This document shows positions 31,706 to 42,999 of a DNA stretch of 64,000 bases, one piece after another. The stretch's first letter is position 1, and each line of letters opens with the position of its first letter. The notes under the pieces are model-generated. The model did not search any database. It saw nothing but the letters and a program-made list of their open reading frames with translations, and was not told the origin of the DNA. Both the position numbers and the translations under genes were made by a program. This stretch comes from Agapetus fuscipes (Eukaryota; Arthropoda; Insecta; Trichoptera; Glossosomatidae): NCBI GenBank assembly GCA_951799405.1, contig OX637361.1:6347156-6411155 (forward strand), in the 5' to 3' direction.

Positions 31706-31836
31706 AATGCTACTAAGCTACGCATACAGTGCAACTTCTTGGCGCGTTTTCCCCGAAGGAGTCGCATGTGGTGAGTGGACCCATTTTGTAAATCCTAGGT
31801 AAGGGGGCCGGCCTTACGCCAACCACTTCAGTTGAA
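31706..31836 (-). repeat. SINE-B tail fragment
   Basis: TACTAAGCTACGCATACAGT, CGAAGGAGTCGCATGTGG and ACGCCAACCACTTCAGTTGA; head absent. Confidence 0.65.
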
Positions 31837-31861
31837 GATAACATTCATAAAAAACAATAAC

Positions 31862-32010
31862 ACTGAATATGTAATCGCAGTTGCAAAAATATATTAATAT
31901 TTAAAATTCATATTAAATGCATGCCCCACAAACAGACACATATTATGAGTTCGCGCTTTAAATGCTACATGTGTACCTACGTTCAAATTAAAATCACACT
32001 GAAACAAATC
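31862..32010 (-). mobile_element. LINE-A fragment
   Basis: ATGTAATCGCAGTTGCAAAA, ATTCATATTAAATGCATGCC and GAGTTCGCGCTTTAAATGC; the distal half is missing. Confidence 0.55.
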
Positions 32011-32227
32011 TATAAAACACATACCACGAATACATCAGTTGAAATGAAAATTTTTTCTCGACTTGACTTTTTTCTCATTTCAAAATTTCAACTTATTTTC
32101 GCAAAAATCTACTAGATTACTGCATTTGGTTCTACAAGCCTCAAGTGCAGTTAAAATAATCATAATTCTTATCTTTCAAGATTCGAAGTAAATAAAATAT
32201 TTATAATAACTATCCGCAAACTGGATT

Positions 32228-32625
32228 CCTTATCTAATCTAATCTAATCTAAGTTGCAAGGATATGTTACATTGAAGATTCACATTACATGCATTCTCAC
32301 AACCAGACACGTACAAGTTCGCGCTTGCACATGCCTCATGTGAACCTACAACATAAAAATCAAATCTCAAATGGACACACACCCTGCAACTCTTGCCGTC
32401 CTTCCCTGAGACAGGGGTGACATTGGCAAAGTGAACCATTTTTACAGCATGGGTGGTCAGCCGCATACCAACCTATAAGTCAAGGAACACACACACACGA
32501 CAAATTACATTTTATACATCATTAAATAATAATATTCAAATACAAAATATCCATTTACAAACAAAAACAAATTCCAATTTAATAAACCCTATTCGCCAAC
32601 ATTACAGATCAACCGCCATTTCTTT
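32228..32625 (-). mobile_element. LINE-A: full 3'UTR with AATCT tandem tail
   Basis: Begins with three TCTAA units (TTATCTAATCTAATCTAATC) and continues through all repeat-A blocks to GTCAAGGAAC. The longer 3'UTR then leads to CAACATTACAGATCAACCGC, the complement of the LINE-A ORF end (GGTTGATCTG). Confidence 0.75.
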
Positions 32626-32927
32626 CCTTATCATTCGCGTTATCAGCAAACACATCGAAGCGGACTTTGGTCTGTCGAGAGGATTAAAAAACTCCACTGA
32701 ATACACGAGTATTTTGTCATATTGTCATGACGTAGCATTCCTTTACAAAATATGGCATGTGCCGGACACGCTCCGTCCCGCCGTGTGGCATGCGACGCGC
32801 ATACAAAGCTATAATATGCACTACAACAAAATCAAAATGTCATACTCCATTTAAAAAAAAAAGTGCCTTTGTTAGCGATGACTGCATATTCGCTGTTAGC
32901 TTACTATAAATATTGAATTTTAAAAAA

Positions 32928-33172
32928 AAAAATTGTGAAGAGGAATGCAAATCACCAACCTATTTTTCCTGGGCATAGGTAGATATTAAAATGATTAATC
33001 AGCAATTCATTATTTTAATGAATTATCAATTAACAATTACCCAATGATATTTGTTGAACCAGTGTCGAAGTTACTGTCGATCTGTAGAACACGACGCTGG
33101 CGGGGCTCGAACTTGCGATTGTCTCAAGAAGGCAAATTCGGGTGCCTTACTCCTCGATCATTACTGGAAAAG
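32928..33172 (-). repeat. SINE-E (Leu/Ser-tRNA-like head)
   Basis: TGTGAAGAGGAATGCAAATC, AATTACCCAATGATA and TTGTTGAACCAG match the two copies near 49.7 and 50.2 kb. The head on the minus strand has a GTTCGAGCCCCGCCAGCG-type B box. Confidence 0.6.
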
Positions 33173-33179
33173 TATATAT

Positions 33180-33615
33180 TGTAATGTTTTCGGATTCGGA
33201 AAGTCTCTAAATTAAAACATACAGGTCTTCTTTGAGGATCTTTATTTTCACTTAATTTATTTGTACAATTTATATTTATTTTGAACACTTTTAGTAACTC
33301 AAATTTATTTTCACAGTTCAGTATCGCTCCCACTCTTCAATCAAAGGCGAATATCTTACTGTCCTAGTGCACTCAATTTTGCTCCTTATATACTTTAGTA
33401 ACAGGTCTGACAGAAGTCTCTAAGAGCTAATTTTGCCAGTAAGCTCGCGAACATTCTACCAACTTCAAGAGTACAAAAGGATCATTTAATTTCTAGACTT
33501 CATAAGCCTATAATTATTGCTACCTACGGTGTTATTAATCTACTTTTGACATAATACTATAATAACTATCACTACCTACGATGTACACCTATATTAATCT
33601 ACTATTTACATAACA
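33180..33615 (+). mobile_element. Solo LTR, ATAT target-site duplication
   Basis: 436 bp starting TGTAATGTTTTC, ending TTTACATAACA, flanked by ATAT on both sides. Homologous to 24952-25393. CCTTATATAC gives an LTR TATA-like box. Confidence 0.65.
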
Positions 33616-34535
33616 ATATATAAAATATAAGATAAGTACCTACCAACGTTTTTCAAGATTCCCAAAAAAGTTCCAGGATATAGGTTTTCCTATTTTAATA
33701 TATTTTAACATATGCACATTTGGAGCCCATAAAAATAGCTTTTTCATTTTTTTTTCTTTCAAAAATTTACGGAAAGTAGACAATATTTCAAATCAAAAGC
33801 AATATTTTATCTTTTTTTTTACTCTCAGATTCTTTTGCATAATTTAACCACCTGATCATTATTAAAATGATTAATAACAAATCGGTAAAAAAACCTATGT
33901 AGCCATTAACAATGTTATTCACGAAACATTTGATCCACAGCTGAAGCGCGGATCGTAGAACTTATTTGTATGGAAAATTTAATGTAAGCTATGGGTGAGC
34001 CTCGGATTTGCTGTGCGTGAATAACACCGTTTGTGATTATCTCTTGGAAGGTTGTTCCCACAGCTAAATGCAGAAGCTGGTCGGCGTCTAGCCAGAGGCC
34101 TTGTTTATGCTTTTAATGGGAAGATCCGAATGATTAAGTAGGTAGGTAGGTCTGTGTAATCAAGGCTTAACCTTTCCATGGTAGCCAGCCTCATGTCCAA
34201 TGAATCATCTTGATGTATGGGTTAATTTAAAAAACATGCGCATATGTGAGCTTAATAACGTAAATATTTTATAAACAGTTCAGTAGATATATCGTCTCGA
34301 TCCAAACATGAAAAATAATTTTCTGTAAGTAAACTTTACACGTCTATGTAACCAGGGTCTTTAACAAACAATAACTAAATTTTAGTTAACTTTGTTTTTA
34401 GCAATCTGGCCGTTTGACGTTATTACTTTTCTACGCATGCAAATTGTTTGGACCTTATTGAAGAAAAGTTTACTTTAGGTACTAGGTTAATATATTTTCG
34501 CACATAAAAATTGCCTTCATTGTTTTACATTTAAA
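33616..34535. other. AT-rich spacer, no gene seen
   Basis: A TTCCCACA (34055-34062) isolated Su(H)-type site and a GTAGGTAGGT run near 34138. Nothing else recognised. Confidence 0.4.
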
Positions 34536-34537
34536 AA

Positions 34538-34880
34538 AACGCAACTAAGCTACACATACATAATAATAATAATATTAGGATGATTTATTTGGTGAGCGCT
34601 GTTTTTGTGTGTATCACACCTCAAGAGCCCTCTGCGAGCTTGGTCGTCGCAAATTGTAGAAATGTAGTGTAGAAAGCGCCAATTCTCAAGCAAGACCCAG
34701 TTGTTGTAAGGTTGGATGGACCTTTCAGTGACCGGTCTTTGGTAAAGGTTTATGAATTTTTCAACTCAGCGAAGAGCACATTCGAAATATAAATGGTATA
34801 TTTTGTGCTCCGCCGGGATCCGAATCCACAACCTTCCATTTACGAGTCCGAAGTGTTGCCACTGGACTACGGACCGGTCT
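34538..34880 (-). repeat. SINE-C, near full length, abutting a SINE-B tail stub
   Basis: 34538-34560 is a SINE-B tail (ACGCAACTAAGCTACACATA). From 34561, SINE-C in reverse: TGATTTATTTGGTGAGCGCT, CACACCTCAAGAGCCCTC, AAGACCCAGTTG. The head ends with the B box GGATTCGGATCCCGGCGG and GACCGGTCCGTAGTCCAG read on the minus strand. Confidence 0.75.
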
Positions 34881-34899
34881 AAGTACATAGATCTGAAGT

Positions 34900-36320
34900 T
34901 ACAATTAATTAACATTTCTGAGCTCCAAACTGACTCAGAATTTAACAAATGTTTGTTAAATTAAATTGCGGAATTTATAAAAAAAAATGGACGTGCATAA
35001 TTTTGTTTACTAAAATTTCAGTGTCAGTTTTGCTTTTAATAACTCTAGCGCTATGTGTGCTAAAATTTAAAGTGAAATTTACCTTGAAAGAATTACTATG
35101 TAGTATGTACACAAATATTCATTCTTCGTTTTTTAGTAACTTGGACTTCATATAAAAAAAATGTGCGAAATAAATGTTCTGTACTTGATTCTATGTAAAA
35201 TTTTATTGCAATTTCTTTTCATCTTTCAAGATTTTATATAAGTACATGGGTAAACAGAATACTTCTTTTATTACATAGGATGTCTGTAGTCAATATCTCG
35301 TGTGTGTTCATTATGAAGCAAGTAAAATTGAAAAGCTCCTGTGGGCCTAAAAAATGTAAAAATTAAAGTATCCCAAGAGGAACACCACAAAGGAGTTTCG
35401 CATTACTGTGTGCCCAAGCGGAGATAAATGCTGTATTGAGTCCGCACCGGATGCCAACTATCATTTATTATTTATACTGCAAAGGCAACAATACAAGAAA
35501 TACCGTTTCTCCTTGCTGCGTATTGATTTCCTTTTCAAAAGCAGAGCGAACCAACAAAAGGGATTAATCCCTGCCGGACCCGAGTGAAGCACACAAAAAT
35601 CCCAGATCCAAAAAACTGATAAAAATCTACACAATAAGGATTCCTTCGACACGTGGTCCCAAAAGCTTCTATAGCCCCCAGAAACGCTTCGATTCGAAAT
35701 AAAAGCTCCGTGCTAATAAAAAAATGGACAATGAATTTGTTAATGGGTATTATGGAAACAACAATGTTATTCTACGCTGGAGAGGAATTTACCAGAACAA
35801 AATATTCAGAGCTTAGTGAATGTTGAATGTGTGAGATTTGAATGTTCCATTGTTGCTGTAGAAGGTTTTCTAAACAAAAGAAAGCTCTTCAGTTCTTTGC
35901 AGGTGTGAAAAGAAATTTCAGGTGTTACAATGATGGGGAAATTACGACCTCAGTAATTTTACTACCTTCGTGTTATTTATATTTTGATTTGAACTAAAAG
36001 CACTGTGAGTAGGTTGAGTGTAAATTTGATTTTGTAGGGTTTGTGTATACACAGTGAAAATTCATTTTATTTTATATGTAAATTTGAGCTTTTTCAGGCG
36101 CTGAAATTTATCGAACTAAAAAAATACGAGCCAATAATCACAGTCATTCCTTAAAGTAATTATTTCCAGATAAAGTAACGTTCGTATGTGGGTTCTCAAA
36201 CAATATATAATAAGCAATGCCTATGTAAAAAAACCTTTTTTTTAGCAAAACTGAAATAGCATTACTTGCCTAAAACGCACGACATTTCGCTGGATTTTCT
36301 TTCAACTACTTTTATTCCTC
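34900..36320. other. AT-rich spacer, no gene seen
   Basis: Short open frames only. TTTTGTAGGGTTTGTGTAT near 36030 repeats sequence near 1808, an unclassified repeat. Confidence 0.4.
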
Positions 36321-36327
36321 ACATCTT

Positions 36328-36626
36328 GACCGGTCTGTAGTCTAGTAGTAATGCGTCGGACTCATAAATGCAAGGTTGTGAGTTCCAATCCCGGCAGAGC
36401 ATACATAAAAAACATTTATACTTTCAAATATTCTATTCGCTGGTTTGAAAAATTGATACACCTTTACCAAGGACCGATCACCAAAGGTCCATCCAGCCTT
36501 CCAGTAATTGGGTCTTGCTTGAGAATCGGCGCTTTCTACAGTGACGACCAAGTTTGCAGAGGGCTCTTGAGGTGTGATTCACGCAAAAGCAGCGCTCACC
36601 AAATAAATCATCCTAATATTATTATC
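36328..36626 (+). repeat. SINE-C, full length
   Basis: Head GACCGGTCTGTAGTCTAGTA with A-box, GTTGTGAGTTCCAATCCCGG with B-box. Body has CTGGGTCTTGCTTGAGAATC. The tail GAGGGCTCTTGAGGTGTGAT, CAAAAGCAGCGCTCACC and AATAAATCATCC ends in (TAT)n. The tail matches the LINE-R 3'UTR. Confidence 0.85.
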
Positions 36627-36825
36627 TTATGTAAGCCTAATTCCACGTGGGGCAATACTGGAAGCGTGTTGAAGGTCCCGTGGCACAAAGACCAAGTGCC
36701 AACAATGGGTGGCTCAGCACAGCTCACAAGGGACCTCGCTGCCACGCCCTGCGTCTTTTTGAATGCCCTTCTTGCGCTATTTATGGCAGCGAGTCTATGG
36801 TCTATACGCCGCCCGGTTCCATGTA

Positions 36826-37376
36826 GAACGACACAGGGACTAAACGACACATCGCAGAACGACATATTAAAGAACGATACATGACAGAACGACTCATGAT
36901 AGAGCAAGCCATGAAAGAACAACTGAATGACAGTGTATCAAATGACATAACATCACTATGACAAAACATCACACACCTTCTTGTTTAGTCATAGTGATGT
37001 ATTTTCTGTGTTGTGTTGTCAGTGTCACAGCGATATTTCGTCATGTGATGTACTGTCGTTGTGATGTTCTTTCTTGTCGTTCTGTCATATGTCAAGCATA
37101 CCATATACAGAACAAAACATCGCAAAACAGGACATACCACAAACGGCATGAAAAAAAAATGATTATGAGTGATGTTTGTGAGATCTTGGCATGTGATGTT
37201 TTTTCATGTACCGTGTTTGATAGGTTCTGTTTTAGGTTTGCGATTTTTGTCCGTGTGTTGTTTAGTCATAGTGATGTATTTTCTGTATGGTGTTGTCAAA
37301 GCGATGTTTCGTCATGTGATGTACTTTCATTGTGATGTTCTGCCTTGTCGTTCTGGCATGTGTTGTTCTGTTATTT
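36826..37376. repeat. Foldback-like array of a degenerate 10-bp motif
   Basis: AGAACGACAT-type units run in one sense (about 36826-36975), then as TGTCGTTCT (36985-37090), and the alternation repeats (37100-37375). Two direct copies of TTGTTTAGTCATAGTGATGT lie at about 36980 and 37257. Flanking segments at about 36760 and 37560 (TTGCGCTATTTA(T/C)GGCAG) also match each other. No coding potential. Confidence 0.5.
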
Positions 37377-37824
37377 ATTTATTTATTGAAAACAACATAA
37401 ACAAGACAACATGACAGTTCGATACCATTAAGTTATAATGTTGACAAAAAGGATGTAACAAAAGTAATATAAATCAATATTTTAAACAACTGAAAAAAAA
37501 TGTGTTGACCTATCGTGTGTCATTTTGTCAGTGTGCCGTTCTATCCTACCACCGTCTTATTGAATGCCTTGCGCTATTTACGGCAGGGACCCTACACGTC
37601 ATGGCGCAGACTTGGATCCACTTTCCCACGATGCTCCCCATGAAAAATGTATTCATTAAAAGCATGATGAGGGCACGAAAAGGCACACATGGTGCGAGAC
37701 GCGCGCAAGCTGAAGTATGTCTACTATGCTACTACATAGTACTTACTGGCATGTGGACGTCACATTTTTATATTATACAATACGGAAATTTGCTTTCTTG
37801 AAAGATTACTGAATTTCAAAATAT

Positions 37825-38129
37825 TGTTATGATTTTAGTTGGGGTTCTCTAATCTCTTTTAATTTTAATGTAATTATTTAATTTAACAAAAAATATTTTC
37901 ACAATTTACAATGGTCTGATTTCTAGCTCTTGCTTTTGACTTCACGGCTCAATGTTTTAATCGACACTCTGGACAGCCTGCACACGATTGCGGCTTACAT
38001 TTTTATACGTTCATACGGACGTTTCTCAACTGTTTGTAATTTCTCGAGCAAAGTGGATGATCCAAAAAGTTGTTCAACCAGCGTGATTAGAATCACGTAT
38101 GCACTAATATTAAGCATTCGCTCGTAACA
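37825..38129 (+). mobile_element. Solo-LTR-like element, ATAT duplication
   Basis: 305 bp, TGTTATGATTTTAGTTGGGG to CTCGTAACA, flanked by ATAT on both sides. The start matches 24952; the middle differs (deleted or another subfamily). Confidence 0.55.
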
Positions 38130-38139
38130 ATATGTTCTG

Positions 38140-38712
38140 TAAATCTTATCAGGTGATAGCAAAAATCGGAAGAAACAAGCGGCTGACGATGAATTTGAGA
38201 ATGTCGGTACACAATGGCATATTGTAACCATACTGATGTATGGTAGTGAAGCATGGACTAAGAATGACAGCGAAATGAATGAAGTATGTACAGTGGAAAT
38301 GAAACACTTGAGAAGTATGACAGGAAAAACCCTAAGAGATAGAGTTAAGAATGAATCGGTGAAAGACAAATGCAAGTTGAAAGAGTATGTGAAAGTAAAG
38401 GTACAAAAAAATATTAGAGATGCTTTGGATGTGTAGAAAGAATGGATGATGAAAGGCTTACAAAATGTATAAGCAAAGAAAATGTGGAAGGGAAAAGTGG
38501 GAAGAGATGACCGAGAAAATTATGGCTGGATCAGATTAGTTAAATTGTGAAAGAATGGGATTTACAAATCGAATGTAAAAGAAGGAAATGGATGAAAAAG
38601 GTGATGGACATTAATGAATTGAAAGAGGGATGCAAGTATACGAAAAAAAATAGGCAAATCTGCAGAGGCTCTGGCCACCCTTAGCAGAATGGCGACAGAG
38701 TTATAGTTACAG
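38140..38712 (+). pseudogene. RTE-1-like RT C-terminal relic
   Basis: IGRNKRLTMNLRMSVHNGIL, MYGSEAWTKNDSEMNEVC, then broken frames to GSGHP; ends GACAGAGTTATAGTTACAG. Older than the copy at 30.9 kb. Confidence 0.8.
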
Positions 38713-38839
38713 AATTGATCATGCTGAAATGATTGAACATCTTGGAAAAAAAGATTCAGGCAGGTCATCAAACAGGTTAAAATATTCTGTCTCTTGCAAA
38801 ACTTGCAAATTTAAATAAATGAAATTTGTCGTGGATGTT

Positions 38840-39075
38840 CCTTGACTTATAGGTTAGTATGCGGCTGATCCCCCATGCTGTAAAAATGGTTCACTTTGCC
38901 AATGTCACCCCTGTTTCAGGGAAGGACGGCAAGAGTTGCAGGGTGTATGCCAATTTGAGATTTGGTTTTTATGCTGTAGGTTCACGGGCGAACTTGGACG
39001 TGTCTGCTTGTGAGAATGCATATAATGTGAATCTCCAACGTAACATTTCTTTGCAACTTAGATTAGATTAGATTG
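38840..39075 (+). mobile_element. LINE-A 3' end
   Basis: TTCCTTGACTTATAGGTTAG, GCCAATGTCACCCCTGTTTC, TTTGCAACTTAGATTAGATT: complete from 5' boundary to GATTA tail in sense orientation. Confidence 0.75.
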
Positions 39076-39626
39076 CAAAAAAGACTTACTTACATGGTTA
39101 CTGGCAATCCCATCTTTAGTGGAGTTAAGTATTAAGATGGAGAATTGAAACTAACAGAGGGGTTCAACGATTATAGAAGAAAGACAATGGTGCACTTTAA
39201 AAACAATTAAAATGATGCGGGTATTCTAACCACTTTACTAAAGTGTGTAATGTACCTACCCACTAACATATTAGATGAATATGTTTTGAGATCCATAAGT
39301 AATTAACAATTATAATTATTATTTAAAGATTTGATACTACATAAATAGCCAGGGGTGTGCATCCCATACAGGCACATGCGCCTAATAGGTAAGCAATATA
39401 TTATGGTAAAAAAAACATTGAATCTTGGTATTCAGATTAAAAATTCAAAATTTATGTTCGATTGGAGCCATCAGTCAATTTCAAAAGAGTCATTTTAAAG
39501 GAAGGGGAGAAAATATTTATTCTGAAATGTTTTTGCCTGTACCCTATGCACGCGCCTGCTAAATACACATCAATAGTATCTCGTTCTAAATATTCGATAA
39601 GCTATAAATATTCTTTGACTCATAGG

Positions 39627-40136
39627 TTGGTACCAAAGAAAATGAAAATAGCGGTACACAATAATTGTATTTTGTTGCCGACCCTGATGTATGGAAGCGA
39701 GTCATGGACGTTGAATGAAAGAGAAGTAAATAAGCTATGCACCGTAGAAATGGCTCATTTGAGAAGTATGACAGGAAAAACACTGAAAGATAGAGTGAGA
39801 AACGAATGGGTTCTAAATGAATGCGGAGTAAAAGAAAGCGTGAAAGTGAAAGTTCAAAGAAGTGTGATGCGATGGTTTGGACATATTGAAAGGATGAGTG
39901 AAGACCGACTGACAAAAAGAGTGTATAAAGGGAATGTAATAGGTAAGCGTGGAAGGGGAAGACCTAGGAAACAATGGATTGATCAGAAAAATGAGATTGC
40001 GAATGAATGGAATCTACAGAGTGGAAACAAGAGAAGAGCATGCATGAAAAGAGTGATGAAATTAAATGAGATGAAAGAAGTATGCAAGGACAGAGTCAAG
40101 TGGAGGCACTTGTGTGGAGGTACTGGCCACCCCTAG
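39627..40136 (+). pseudogene. Third LINE subfamily, RT C-terminal region
   Basis: Open frame KIAVHNNCILLPTLMYGSES, LRSMTGKTLKDRVRNEWV, RWFGHIERMSEDRLTKRVYK, GKRGRGRPRKQWIDQ, WRHLCGGTGHP-stop. The same C-terminal domain as RTE-1 but clearly diverged. It ends in GGATACAAGGATACAAG, a different short tandem tail. The first about 55 codons of the open frame are unrelated. Confidence 0.8.
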
Positions 40137-40165
40137 AGGAAAGGCGGCAGGATACAAGGATACAA

Positions 40166-40815
40166 GTTGGTATGAGGCTGACCCCCCATGCTGTAAAAAA
40201 ATGGTTCACTTGGCCAATTTCACCCCTGTTTCAGGAAAGATCGGAAAAGTTGCGGGGTTTATGTGTAATTACACATGCTGCATTTGTAAGCGCAAACTTA
40301 CGAGTACACGTGTATGTTGGTGGGCATGCATTTAATATGAGTTTTAAATGTTGTAATCGACGGTTAGAAGGCAGTTAAAAGTCAGCGACTTTTTGGTCAA
40401 AAATGAGTTATGAATGCTACCCTACTTGAAATTTTCCGCTCTTTCTAATGCGCTAACTCCCATAGCTATACGATGATTTTTGTGTTGATTATGCCCAAGC
40501 AAACAACTGCGTTTTCAAAGTATGGTTTTGGTGTAACCGACAAGATTTTGACTTTTTTTGTCCGAAAGGCGCTTGTGACATAAAAAAATCGTAAAACATC
40601 GTGAAACCGCATTAATAGGAATGCCAATAAATATCTTTATTTTTTTTAATTTTAGAGCAGTTTTGATTTTAACGATATATGATAAAAAATTAAAAAGTTA
40701 TGCCATTTTTTTGCAATCTCAAACTTTAAACTGCTCTCCCAAATTAGTTTATGTCGCTTATGCCCTACTGCCTTTTAACCGTCGATATATCTTTACAATA
40801 TAGATTATACATTAC
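40166..40815 (+). mobile_element. LINE-A 3' end split by MITE-D
   Basis: GTTGGTATGAGGCTGACC to GAGTTTTAAATGTT at left. After the MITE, ATATCTTTACAATATAGATT continues the repeat-A tail. Confidence 0.75.
40356..40786. mobile_element. MITE-D, 431 bp
   Basis: Terminal inverted repeats ATCGACGGTTAGAAGGCAGT and ACTGCCTTTTAACCGTCGAT. The interior has CGCTCTTTCTAATGCGCTAA and GGTGTAACCGACAAGATTTT. Non-coding. Inserted in the repeat-A copy around it; the flanks are TA-rich. Confidence 0.85.
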
Positions 40816-40829
40816 AGAAGCAGTAACCT

Positions 40830-42640
40830 CTATACTATAAGTAAATCTAAATTCTCGATAAGGTATTCACATGAAAAAGATACGTTTATGTACTTATAGA
40901 AAAATACAGTTTTGTAAAATAAAAAGTAGGTCATAATATTCATAAGAATCCCGCGTAAAAAAGCACGAAAGTGATAAAAAAACACACACAAGGTTAACGA
41001 AACGATAGAGTAGGTACGTGTGGATCCCAATTCAAAAAAACAGGGCAAGCTGGACTCCCAAAAAAGTGGACCCCAAAATGTGGCGTGACAATAAAAAAGG
41101 GAAAATAATCATGCGCGCCATGTGGCATTTGTATGGGAACTCTTCACTCGCGCAGCTTTCAACCCCCGATCAAGAAAGCCTTAACCACCACCCCTCTCCA
41201 AAGCAAATTGAGCTTAATTTTTTTTTACGATAAAGGATACTTTTGAGTGCGATTTGGGTTGTGGGTTCGGTTGATTTCTCGTCGTCTTGATTTTTTTGTA
41301 GTGATTTGGAGCATGTGTGTATTTCCTTGCGTATTTTGGGCTCTGATATTCTTCTGTGCATACATTGTACAACTGGTACCGTGCCACTGAAAGCGTGGGA
41401 AACTGGGACTAGCTGTATTTTTTATGCCCATTAAATAATACCCGAACACGCGGGACGAACGTGACCAAGAAAGCATCCTGACTTTTGTAAGACTTCCTCT
41501 TTCCTGTGCTGAACAGAAGGAATTTCAAATGCTCGTCCAGGGTGCTCGGTCATACGTGAATACCATCTTTTGAAAGCCATAAATAATATTAGGCTGAATT
41601 CGGTGGCAGACGTTTTTATTTTGTTGTTTTGTTTGCTATCTGCTAGCATGTGGGGGAGGTTTTTGAATACAAAAACAATTGCAGCTTTTAGAGAATGACA
41701 TGCAAGAAATTTAATATGTTTTTGAATGATTTAATTATTTAACTATAGATTTGTAAGAAAATATAATATGAAATTGATTAAAGAAATCCTCTACCTAATT
41801 GAAAGAGGAAAATAGCTTTGTTGATAATTGGATTGATTAAAAATTGAATTGAATTGGCTCAATGATACAAAAATTGTTAACAAAACTGGTTGTTCACAAA
41901 CAAATTGTACTAACCCTGTAAACTTGTACAAAGATTTTGCATTTATTTTTTTAATATGAAGGGTTAGTACATGATACAAAAAACCTGCATATCGGAAAAA
42001 TTTAAAAGCCCATTATGTTCACCTGTAGATATTCAAATAAAAAAAAAAGTATGTAATTTCAGCACAGAATTTCAGGAATAAGTTAACACTATTTTGATTA
42101 TTGTTGTAGGTACCTATTCATAACGCATTGTTATTTGTTGAATCTTTGTACTTCCAAACACTTTGATGAAAGGAAAAAATATTATTTAAAAAAAAACACA
42201 ATTAATTTGTACACAATATTACATACAAACTACACGCATACGGGTCATTCATGAAGTTAAGCTCTTCTTTATTATATTATCATTGAAATGCTGCCATACG
42301 CCGAGCGCGCGTATCGAAAAACAAGTACACCACTCCACGTAAGTTTACATTTATCCTGATACATAGCATTCTACCAAAAAAATTAGATAAGCTGAAAGAG
42401 CGCTTCTATCGAGCGTTTTAGTTTCGATACATTTTAGTTAAAATGCTACGACATGGGTGCCACAAAACGGAAGCGTGCGAGGCACGCTCGTAGCACGTTC
42501 AACGCACGCGTCGACCAGCAACATGGCATTCCGATAGAATATGCTCTTCAGAGTCACTTGCAGACTAGAGCTACCAGATTTTTATTGAATAAATAAATCA
42601 ACAATACAAATAAACTTTTTTTTCATTACTTGAGTATAAT
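40830..42640. other. Spacer, no gene seen
   Basis: Open frames around 41.0-41.65 kb on both strands have no recognisable motif. An isolated CGTGGGAA lies at 41394-41401. 42.36-42.48 kb carries the GAGCGTTTTAGTTT motif seen near 28.4 kb. Confidence 0.35.
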
Positions 42641-42682
42641 ATCTCGAGCGCTTTGGTAGTGTTAACACACCATTTTCAATTG
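42641..42682 (-). repeat. Hammerhead-like arm, single copy
   Basis: The minus strand reads TTGAAAATGGTGTGTTAACA then CCAAAGCGCTCGAGATATTA, the same family as the arms at 1889-2061. Confidence 0.35.
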
Positions 42683-42810
42683 AACAACTGACAAAAAACA
42701 TGAATAGTACAAACTGGTATATTTTATTCAGGAGAATGTTTTAAGGGTGGAGGTGGAGGTTGTAGAAGTGAATCTGCAGGGATTTGTACATTTATAATGA
42801 ATTCTTCAAA

Positions 42811-42990
42811 ATACCGGCAAGGTTTACTCAGCCTTCACAAGAAATGAGTAGGTACCAGCCCCCTAGGGAGCTGGGAAACCCCCACTTCAACTAAACTGGT
42901 TGGCGTAAGGCCGGTCATGCCACTCGCCACATGCGAAACCCTTCGGGGATAGCGCGGCAAGAAGTTACACTACATGTGTAGCTTAGTTGC
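42811..42990 (+). repeat. SINE-B body and tail, headless
   Basis: ATACCGGCAAGGTTTACTCA, CTGGGAAACCCCCACTTCAA, CCCTTCGGGGATAGCGCGGC and GTGTAGCTTAGTTGC; the tRNA head is missing. Confidence 0.8.
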
Positions 42991-42999
42991 ATTGTCACA

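Noticed and set aside
36958..37335. 125-codon Cys/Val-rich ORF
   Set aside because: Periodic translation of the AGAACGACAT-type array, not a protein.
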